NCBI GenBank assembly: GCA_039679975.1 | Contig: JBDKTZ010000346.1 | Span: forward strand, 1-13,317 | Source of the DNA: JBCFBK01 sp039679975 | GTDB taxonomy: Bacteria; Bacteroidota; Bacteroidia; Bacteroidales; Prolixibacteraceae | DNA length: 13,317 nt | Direction of reading: 5' to 3' | Shown here: positions 1 to 4,937 of the stretch, piece by piece | Numbering within the stretch: the first letter of the stretch is position 1 | How the letters are laid out: each line of letters opens with the position of its first letter | Position numbers and translations under genes: made by a program | Notes under the pieces: generated by a model | Seen by the model: the letters and a program-made list of their open reading frames with translations, nothing else | What the model was told of the DNA's origin: nothing | The model's database searches: none

Positions 1-2
1 TA

Positions 3-389
3 TATTTGTTAAAGAATCTTTCGAAGATGGACAAGATCCCGTTATTTTTGAGGAAGCCGATATTTGAGAAGTTTTTTAATGTATCAGAATACTGCAATTT
101 AACCAGGGAGGAGAAAGCGATGTACGATGTAGAACTAAAACGGAAGTGGGATCGCGCCAATATCTTGGCCCATGCCAGGGAGCAAGGTAAAGAGGAAGGT
201 TTGACAGAAGGAGAAGCCAAAGGGAAAGCGGAAGGAAAAGCGGAAACAGAAGCCAAAAAGAATTATGAGTTTGTTTCCAACTTGATTCAGGCAGGGCGTT
301 TCTCCGTCGACGAGATCGCGAAATACGCTAATGTTTCGGTCAGTTTTGTACGGGAAGTCCAGGAGAAATTATCAAAAGCAAAGAAATAA
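3..389 (+). CDS. Rpn family (PD-(D/E)XK) transposase-nuclease, 3' end only
   Basis: The frame is open through the left window edge (an in-frame codon precedes the first possible TTG start), so only the C-terminal 128 or so residues are visible. The segment reading LSKMDKIPLFLRKPIFEKFF followed by a conserved NLTREEK stretch is typical of the region after the nuclease core in Rpn/PDDEXK_2 proteins (recombination-promoting nuclease, putative transposase). Next comes a Glu/Lys/Gly/Ala-rich repetitive coiled segment (EEGLTEGEAKGKAEG and onward), then a small helical tail (FSVDEIAKYANVSVSFVREVQ) that resembles a helix-turn-helix. The catalytic PD-(D/E)XK residues would lie upstream of the window. 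Family members are proposed to promote RecA-independent recombination and are common in accessory regions. The family assignment rests on recall of its characteristic tail. The visible part shows no frameshift, so the gene may be intact. Confidence 0.75.
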   Translation, partial: YLLKNLSKMDKIPLFLRKPIFEKFFNVSEYCNLTREEKAMYDVELKRKWDRANILAHAREQGKEEGLTEGEAKGKAEGKAETEAKKNYEFVSNLIQAGRFSVDEIAKYANVSVSFVREVQEKLSKAKK

Positions 390-425
390 CGGTGTTCCGG
401 CCTGAACTATTTCATTTATGACTGA

Positions 426-775
426 CTTGTTTTGGCAGACTTTTTCTGCAACGAGGTTGCTGCCAGGGAAGTCGAAAAGCTGGTTGATGAACTTCCGTTT
501 ACCCCTTTTGATTTGCTCGAGATCGAAAAGATCCTTCGCAGCACCCAAAAAGACAAGGATACCAAACTCGTTCCTTTCGTTAAAATATTTTCGCCTGAAC
601 ATTTGCTGAAACTTTCCTTCTGTAACGGCAGTAATAGTCTTGACCGGCTGTTTTACAACGAGTTGTTGCACATTATCGAGCTGGAAGAAACAAAATCGGG
701 CGGCAAAAAGGTGATTGGACTCAAAACCGAAGGAAACGCGATGCCGGCTCATTGATCGAAAATGGGTTTATAAAC
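426..775 (+). pseudogene. Type IIG (Eco57I-like) restriction-modification enzyme fragment, DUF7149-like
   Basis: This is a short internal piece of what I read as the N-terminal region of a large fused restriction-methyltransferase. The frame from about 432 carries the segments FSPEHLLKLSF, NGSNSLDRLFYNELLHII and ETKSGGKKVIGLKTEG, which I recognise from Bacteroidota type IIG enzymes (usually over 1000 residues). A one-base deletion near 731-734 shifts the frame: the next conserved words, KRDAGSLIEN, continue in another frame (734-763), while the original frame stops at 753. An in-frame TGA at 423-425 lies just upstream, and no methyltransferase motifs (such as NPPY) are present. Homology fades after about 775 and the piece is cut at about 836, where IS91 transposase sequence begins. 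It is non-functional debris of a defence gene. Confidence 0.62.
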
Positions 776-836
776 TCTTATCAACTTAGCTGGGATGAGG
801 TTAAAATTATTGACCCTGATTTTGAGATAAGCAAAA

Positions 837-1374
837 GGGAAACGAACTGTAGTTTCAGGTTTCGCGTAACCGTATGGTTGTAAATACCGAAGCGACGGAT
901 TTTGACAAACCTTCGGGGCAGGATGTGCAGGGTAAAGCGTCTGAGGAACTCACCCCCATTAAGTGTAACAGGCTTTTTGATGGCTCTGTCGCGGTAATCC
1001 TTTGCCGGGAAGGTTACTTTTCCATCAGCAATATTCAGGATGTGCTGGTTGGTAATGGCTACCCGGTGGGTATATTGCTCCAGGTATCTGACAACATGCT
1101 CAGCGTTTGCCAGCGAAGGTTCGCAATAAACGACCCATTTTGTTCGATAAGCCTGCTGTATCCGGTTGTTAAAGAGGGAAAGCTCGTCTTGTTTTTGTAA
1201 AATCCGCTTAAGACTGTCGGGGAACTTTCCTTTAAAAGCTTCGCTCAATTGGTGAATCGGATAGAGGTACAGTCCCGAACGCCTGATGTTTTTCCATTGA
1301 CCGTCCAAAGTATAACCGGCAGCGGGAACAAGGCAATGGATGTGCGGATGCAGCGAAAGGTTGCAGATTTACAT
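837..1374 (-). pseudogene. IS91 family (HUH/Y2) transposase relic 1
   Basis: On the minus strand the frame reads NLSLHPHIHCLVPAAGYTLD, the HUH metal-binding motif of IS91 rolling-circle transposases. It continues to WVVYCEPSLANAEHVVRYLE and YLEQYTHRVAITN, where the YxxxY pair expected of a Y2 enzyme is kept, and then to the C-terminal LPRRFVKIRRFGIYNH block. The N-terminal zinc-binding domain is missing. A stop codon directly precedes ICNLSLHPHIH, and upstream the DNA turns into tyrosine-recombinase sequence. The C-terminal end is also lost: homology stops at 837 against restriction-enzyme debris, and the frame runs on into foreign sequence to a stop at 781. Bases 837-1066 are a direct repeat of 3034-3263. 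It is a dead copy. Confidence 0.82.
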
Positions 1375-1840
1375 CCTTTGGTAATGGAAGTCTTTTTCAG
1401 GTTTTCACGCATCACCCAGGATAAACCCCGCACGCTGTAACGGCCATCGGGTTCTTTTCCGTTAAACAGCCAGATGTTGGGGGTTTTCGGCTTTGAGGTA
1501 CTTTTTCAGACCGACGGCCATGCTTTGGGCCAACGGAACGATGCGGTCCTTCTTGTACCTGCTCTGGCGGATATGGATGGTACGGCGTTCAAAATCGATA
1601 TAAGAGATTTTCAGGTTGATTACTTCCTGACCGCGCAGTTCGGCCGAATAGATCGATCTGCTCGGGTAGTTTTTCGAGATGGACCACAAACAGGGCGATG
1701 CGGCGGATGTAATTATGTAAGGTACTTTTGCTTTGTCCGCGCAAGGTAACCTGTTGCTCCAGCTTCCCGGCAATTTTTTCAAACCCAGGAACAAGCACAA
1801 TGGCCTGCTCAACGATAGTAAAGCCCAATTTCTTTCTCAT
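1350..1840 (-). pseudogene. Tyrosine recombinase (XerC/D-like integrase) relic
   Basis: Three reading frames carry consecutive pieces of one site-specific tyrosine recombinase. The N-terminus starts at the ATG at 1840 (MRKKLGFTIVEQAIVLV, then TLHNYIRRIALFVVHLEKLP) and looks like a core-binding SAM-like domain. A deletion of roughly 100 residues then joins it, in another frame near 1650, to the catalytic-domain segment IYSAELRGQEVINLKI, which keeps the first catalytic Arg, and KKDRIVPLAQSMAVGLKKYL. A frameshift near 1478 leads to NGKEPDGRYSVRGLSWVMRE. The expected LHTLRHSYATHLL box and the nucleophilic Tyr are absent, because the sequence switches to IS91 transposase after KDVNL. Some IS91-family elements carry an upstream tyrosine-recombinase gene, and this order fits that design. 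Confidence 0.78.
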
Positions 1841-1903
1841 ATCCAGAAATTTTTATGGTGAATAATTCCGGAGTATAGGAAGAATCGGGTACTTTTAAGA
1901 CAC

Positions 1904-1920
1904 GATCCGCGCAGGCGGAT
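1904..1920. repeat. Short GC-rich hairpin upstream of the GyrI-like gene
   Basis: ATCCGC at 1905-1910 and GCGGAT at 1915-1920 form a perfect 6-bp stem with loop GCAG. No T-run follows on either strand, so it does not read as an intrinsic terminator. It sits in the 216-bp gap between the recombinase relic and the GyrI-like gene, where nothing else was recognised. It may be a small palindromic repeat. Confidence 0.35.
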
Positions 1921-2056
1921 TTAGTTCAACAATCTGTATTTGTCATAGCCGGGTTTACAGGTAATTGCAGGTTAATCTCACGCATTTACTTCTGCTCGGT
2001 TTGACGGGAAAGTAGCCAAAAAACCGAAGCCCCAAAAAGATCTTATAACGATTGAA

Positions 2057-2533
2057 ATGAAACCAAGAATAGAGATTTTAAAAGAAAAAAGGCTGATTGG
2101 TACACGATTGACCATGAGTTTAGCCAACAACAAGACAGGTGAACTCTGGAGAAGTTTCATGCCCAGGCGCAAGGAAATAGCAAATAATATTTCAAATGAT
2201 CTGATTTCAATGCAGATTTATAATGCTAATTATTTCATCGAATTTAATCCTGCGAATGAGTTTGAGAAATGGGCTACGATTGAAGTCGCAAATTTCTATA
2301 ATCTGCCTGAGGATATGGAAACATTTATCCTGACAGGTGGACTTTATGCAGTCTTTGATTATAAAGGATCGAGCACTGAAAGTAGTGTCTTTCAATATAT
2401 TTTTGGGACCTGGCTCCCAAATTCAGACTATTTGTTGGATAATAGGCCCCATTTTGAAGTGTTAGGTGCCAAATATAAAAACGCCGATCCGGAATCAGAG
2501 GAGGAAATATGGATACCAATTCGACCAAAATAA
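2057..2533 (+). CDS. GyrI-like small-molecule-binding domain protein
   Basis: This 158-residue protein resembles stand-alone GyrI-like/AraC-type effector-binding domains (SOUL-like fold, usually about 150-160 residues). The conserved features are MSLANNKTGELWRSFMPRRKE near residues 15-35, the GGLYAVFDYKG strand around residue 97, TWLPNSDYLLDNRPHFEVL around residues 118-136, and a C-terminal acidic EEEIWIPI strand that supplies the usual ligand-pocket Glu. There is no DNA-binding domain, so it is probably a ligand binder or hydrolase-like member rather than a regulator; the ligand is unknown. ATG 2057 is the first start. The frame stays open for 24 codons upstream without an ATG. No disabling mutation is seen. 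The stop lies 10 nt before the first copy of the 150-bp repeat, so the gene could be the cargo of a cassette-like unit. Confidence 0.82.
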   Translation: MKPRIEILKEKRLIGTRLTMSLANNKTGELWRSFMPRRKEIANNISNDLISMQIYNANYFIEFNPANEFEKWATIEVANFYNLPEDMETFILTGGLYAVFDYKGSSTESSVFQYIFGTWLPNSDYLLDNRPHFEVLGAKYKNADPESEEEIWIPIRPK

Positions 2534-2543
2534 TCGCCAACCA

Positions 2544-2693
2544 CTAATAAAGAAGGAACATGAGCGGCGTGCAGAGCCCAGCGGTTGTTCCCGGTTAAAC
2601 AACACCCGCCGGTCAGGGACTATACACTTATTGAAGGTTTTTATTTGATTGGATTTTCACAGATAGAACGGGCAGGAAACCGTCCCACGTTCA
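2544..2693 (+). repeat. 150-bp structured repeat, copy 1
   Basis: This copy aligns with copy 2 at 4524-4665 from the shared CTAATAAA to a shared GTTCA-type end, by eye about three quarters identical with a few small gaps. The conserved core is ATGAGCGGCG, then CACCCGCCGGTCAGGG, CACTTAT and GAAGGTTTTTAT. An outer stem is possible (CGGCG with CGCCG), and in this copy an inner stem GTTGTT/AACAAC at 2584-2602 is perfect. It starts 10 nt after the GyrI-like stop codon. No reading frame across it looks coding. It could be a non-autonomous mobile element or a recombination site. Confidence 0.7.
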
Positions 2694-2833
2694 TTGACAT
2701 GTTGCAGGTTTTTGTGCTTTTCAGATCAGTTTGCATCAGCGACTTGATGTTTAAGCCCTGCTTTTTTATCGTTTTTGCTGGTATGGGGGCATACCTCTCC
2801 CTGATGCGCCGGGAGCGTAAATTGATTTAGTGA

Positions 2834-3319
2834 TTATGATCGTGTTAATGATTCTGCCAGCCGGCCCCGTGCCGGTGAACGTATCCGCGGCAGTTCCCGG
2901 ATGGTTACCATCCTTCCGGTTTTGCATACCGGGCAAAGGCATGGGTTTATGCCTGTCAGCCTTGCAAAGCGCTCAACATTGGCTTCTGCCGGTTTTTGCC
3001 GTTTGATTCCCGGGTCATTATCCGGCTTCTGCTGGGGAACGAACTGTAGTTTCAGGTTCCGTTTAACCGTATGGTTGTAAATACCAAAGCGGCGGATTTT
3101 GACAAACCGCCGGGGCAGGATGTGCAGGGTAAAGCGTCTGAGGAACTCAACCCCATCAAGGGTAACAGGCTTTTTAATGGCCCTGTCGCGATAATCCTTT
3201 GCCAGGAAGGTTACTTTTCCATCAGCAATATTCAGGATGCGCTGGTTGGTAATGGCTACCCGGGTATACTCGCCGGTATTAATAATTCGGCTATCGGGTA
3301 TATTGAAAAAAGGCGGCAA
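2834..3319 (-). pseudogene. IS91 family transposase relic 2 (C-terminal part)
   Basis: The minus-strand frame carries only the C-terminal part of an IS91 transposase: EYTRVAITNQRILNIADGKV, the LPRRFVKIRRFGIYNHTV block, then a zinc-finger-like CLCPVCKTG and IRELPRIRSPAR. The HUH motif, the first Tyr of the YxxxY pair and everything upstream are missing. Recognisable transposase sequence starts near 3263, so the first 20 or so codons (from ATG 3319) look unrelated. Bases 3034-3263 align without gaps to 837-1066 of relic 1. This copy retains the C-terminal tail that relic 1 lacks. It is a truncated, non-functional remnant. Confidence 0.8.
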
Positions 3320-3416
3320 TGATATATTTGCTCAAAGAGGGCTGGAAACGATATGCAAAGTTCTTTCCTTTTCCGGACGCACAAAGTTGGAAATCGGATA
3401 CACCTGTACTGCATTG

Positions 3417-3713
3417 CTACTTCTTCCTGTTGTCCCAGTGCGTGTCTTGCCAGTTGGAAATAATTCCTTCGTTCATACAATCAGTGCAACCCCAATGAAT
3501 TTTATTCTTGTCTTCAGAAAATGAGAATAAAATACTCCCGTGGCAATTTCTGGCATTACATCGGACTTCTGTAAGACAGTCGTTGGCTTTGGACGATGTC
3601 GCGCCATCCACAATTAAGGCAAGATAATTCGCCAATTCTCTGGCTTTCTTTGGCATATCAGAGGGGATGTTTCCCTGTTCATCCAGGAAATGATGAAGAT
3701 CAGTTATATACAT
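3417..3713 (-). CDS. Small cysteine-rich (zinc-ribbon-like) protein, function unknown
   Basis: This intact 98-residue frame reads like a conserved small protein family that I cannot name. The N-terminal half is helical (LHHFLDEQGNIP, then MPKKARELANYLALIVDGAT). The C-terminal half holds two cysteine pairs, C52-x4-C57-H-G and C76-x2-C79, spaced as in a zinc ribbon and followed by NEGIISNWQDTHWD. The charge pattern and paired cysteines argue against a chance ORF. On the minus strand an AGGAG lies about 11 nt before the ATG at 3713, an unusually good ribosome site for this genome. It has no operon partner: IS91 debris lies downstream and the intron relic upstream. A role in nucleic-acid binding is only a guess from the zinc-ribbon look. 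Confidence 0.66.
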   Translation of the reverse strand: MYITDLHHFLDEQGNIPSDMPKKARELANYLALIVDGATSSKANDCLTEVRCNARNCHGSILFSFSEDKNKIHWGCTDCMNEGIISNWQDTHWDNRKK

Positions 3714-3918
3714 GCTCAGTTTACTCCTATGGATTTTGGGTATTGGTGACCAATAATTGCAGAAATGAGAGGATAAACAGTTTCATAACGGAAAGTTAAA
3801 GAATTTCTATCTGAAAATCACAATTTGTAATAATCAATTCAAGTACAAAAACCTGTTGGACATCGAAAAATATGCAAGCTTGAAGTTCCATGCGAAAGCT
3901 GCTGGATGAAATCTATCC

Positions 3919-4022
3919 GTAAACCGTATAAAGGAAAACTTCACGTATGTTTGATGCAGGGGCACTGACAGTTCGTTCAAATTTGTACAAAATAAGAATG
4001 GACTGTCAGGCTCTACTCTACA
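3919..4022 (+). ncRNA. Group II intron 3'-end relic (domains V-VI)
   Basis: Bases 3921-3952 resemble domain V of a bacterial group II intron: an AACCGTAT left arm, a GAAA-type loop and a CTTCACGTATG right arm, compared with the canonical GAGCCGUAU...GAAA...ACGUACGGUUC. The following segment forms a domain VI-like stem, CTGACAGT (3965-3972) with ACTGTCAG (4002-4009), and ends with CTCTACTCTAC at 4010-4020, as many Bacteroidota introns do. The usual AGC triad and several pairs of domain V are degraded. No reverse transcriptase or maturase frame was found upstream, so only the tail survives. Confidence 0.5.
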
Positions 4023-4069
4023 CCTAAATTGCAAAAGAAAGACATTCATAGACTTAAGCAAATTTTCAC

Positions 4070-4077
4070 TATCTTTG
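4070..4077 (+). promoter_or_regulatory. Bacteroidota -7 box (TATCTTTG) directly before the MNT gene
   Basis: TATCTTTG matches the TAnnTTTG -7 element and ends 4 nt before the ATG at 4082. No clear TTTG -33 box lies 19-21 nt upstream. If it is used, transcription would begin at or next to the start codon and give a leaderless or nearly leaderless mRNA. Confidence 0.55.
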
Positions 4078-4081
4078 TTCT

Positions 4082-4372
4082 ATGTCAAACGTTGAGATAA
4101 ACAATATCATTCTTGAGTCCTTAAGACAGTATGATCCACTGTTCATAGGCTTGTTTGGCTCCTATGCAAGAAACGAACAGACTGTCAATAGTGATATAGA
4201 CATTCTTGTATCTTTCCAAAGAAGTATTTCATTGCTGAGACTTATTCGATTAGAAGATGAACTGTCGGTAAAGCTTGGACGTAAGGTTGATCTGATTACT
4301 GAAGGAGCGATTAAGAATAAGCGCATAAAAACTAACATTTCCAACGATCTTCAAATAATCTTTCAGGCATGA
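4082..4372 (+). CDS. mntA: MntA-type minimal nucleotidyltransferase antitoxin
   Basis: This 96-residue protein has the minimal nucleotidyltransferase signature GLFGSYARNEQTVNSDIDIL: GS at residues 26-27 and the metal-binding pair D38/D40 in SDID. The C-terminal part KLGRKVDLITEGAIKNKRI is also typical. MntA proteins adenylylate and silence a HEPN-domain RNase (HepT) encoded by the next gene. Here the stop codon overlaps the ATG of a HepT-like frame in ATGA (4369-4372), the classic arrangement. The length is normal for the family and no lesion is seen, yet the partner toxin is broken, so the antitoxin is probably an orphan. Expression probably starts at the adjacent TATCTTTG box. Confidence 0.86.
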   Translation: MSNVEINNIILESLRQYDPLFIGLFGSYARNEQTVNSDIDILVSFQRSISLLRLIRLEDELSVKLGRKVDLITEGAIKNKRIKTNISNDLQIIFQA

Positions 4373-4513
4373 AGGATGATCTGGCGTTTATAGAGCACAT
4401 TTTGCTGTGTATTGATAAAATTCTGCAATACACCAAAAACATGACTCCTCTGGCTAACTGTTAAAGAGGACATTCCTTATCTTAAATCACTTATTGAAGG
4501 CATTGATAAATAA
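4369..4513 (+). pseudogene. hepT: HepT-like HEPN toxin, internally deleted and frameshifted
   Basis: The gene starts with ATG 4369 overlapping the antitoxin stop. The N-terminus MKDDLAFIEHILLCIDKILQ is HepT-like, but this frame stops at 4462-4464 after 31 codons. The characteristic C-terminus follows in a different frame: WLTVKEDIPYLKSLIEGIDK from 4451 to the stop at 4511-4513. HepT proteins are normally about 110 residues, so around 60 central residues are gone, including the R-x4-6-H catalytic motif of HEPN RNases. An inactive toxin next to an intact antitoxin suggests decay after the system lost its addictive function. The last stop is 10 nt before copy 2 of the 150-bp repeat. Confidence 0.8.
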
Positions 4514-4523
4514 GCAACTTTCG

Positions 4524-4665
4524 CTAATAAATAGGAAAATGAGCGGCGAGCAACGCCCCGCAATTATTCCCAATTGAACGGCACCCGCCGGTCAGGGCTA
4601 TGCACTTATAGAAGGTTTTTATTGGATTTCACAGATAGATTAGGCAGAAAACGGCCCGAGGTTCA
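4524..4665 (+). repeat. 150-bp structured repeat, copy 2
   Basis: This is the direct-orientation partner of 2544-2693, sharing CTAATAAA, ATGAGCGGCG, CACCCGCCGGTCAGGG, CACTTATnGAAGGTTTTTAT and TTGGATTT-TCACAGATAG. The outer CGGCG/CGCCG stem is conserved. The inner arm differs by transitions (GTTGTT to ATTATT, AACAAC to AACGGC), leaving only A-U and G-U pairing. It opens the 420-bp gene-free stretch between the HepT relic and metG, which otherwise holds only the hairpins listed separately. Confidence 0.7.
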
Positions 4666-4742
4666 AAAACAAAGAAATGACAGTGCTCTGGTTCAGATGT
4701 TCGGGAGTATGGCAATCAGGTTACGCCGACGCTTGTATTTTG

Positions 4743-4789
4743 ATATCAATACAAAGGACCGCCTTTGCGTACAAGGGCGGTCCTGATAT
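4743..4789. repeat. Nested inverted repeat
   Basis: GGACCGCC (4756-4763) pairs perfectly with GGCGGTCC (4776-4783) around a 12-nt loop, and an outer ATATCA/TGATAT pair (4743-4748, 4784-4789) extends it. No T-run follows on either strand, so a terminator is unlikely. Its size and layering resemble a small palindromic element. Confidence 0.5.
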
Positions 4790-4837
4790 GTTGGGTAAGC
4801 CGCCGATCCGTAAAAACGGTACTACAGCTTACTGAAG

Positions 4838-4860
4838 CGTGCCGGCTTGCCGCCGGCACG
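4838..4860 (-). terminator. Strong GC hairpin downstream of metG
   Basis: CGTGCCGGC (4838-4846) and GCCGGCACG (4852-4860) form a perfect 9-bp stem with a 5-nt loop about 75 nt beyond the metG stop. No T-run follows, so it is not a textbook intrinsic terminator. It may stabilise the 3' end of the metG mRNA or be a REP-like repeat. Confidence 0.35.
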
Positions 4861-4907
4861 ACTGTCTTTGGGTCATGGATTATGCGTAGCGAGTGAACGG
4901 CATAGTA

Positions 4908-4937
4908 ATAAGTCGTTACTCGCTACTTACGACTTAT
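4908..4937. repeat. Inverted repeat and heptad words overlapping the metG stop
   Basis: ATAAGTCGT (4908-4916) and ACGACTTAT (4929-4937) form a 9-bp inverted repeat that includes the metG stop codon. Read on the minus strand right after the stop, the units GTCGTAA, GTAGCGA and GTAACGA follow each other in a 7-bp register. Very similar words (AGTTGTG, AGTAGCA, AGTCGTG) recur after btuD at 10441-10461, linking this site to the heptad arrays of the btu locus. Confidence 0.45.

Larger units (their letters stand above)
837..1840 (-). mobile_element. Decayed IS91-type element with accessory tyrosine recombinase
   Basis: The recombinase relic and the transposase relic lie head to tail in the same orientation and are fused by one deletion that removed the recombinase C-terminus and the transposase N-terminus. 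The element's right end on the plus strand (upstream of the recombinase) could not be placed, because IS91 members lack terminal inverted repeats and target duplications. The left end is truncated at 837. No ori or ter end was recognised. Confidence 0.65.

Noticed and set aside
2544..2693. 150-bp repeats as canonical integron attC sites
   Set aside because: No RYYYAAC/GTTRRRY pair brackets either copy. A GTTAAAC inside copy 1 is not conserved in copy 2, and no IntI-type integrase is in the window. Only a cassette-like analogy is kept.
2585..2830. 81-codon frame after the GyrI-like gene
   Set aside because: It starts inside the structured repeat, has no recognisable features and ends in IS91-flanking sequence.
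3800..3900. Possible maturase C-terminus upstream of the intron relic
   Set aside because: Short frames here show no maturase motif that I could align; support is too weak to call.
2544..4665. 150-bp repeats as template and variable repeats of a diversity-generating retroelement
   Set aside because: Differences between copies are not confined to adenines, small gaps are present, and there is no reverse transcriptase or target-protein C-terminus.
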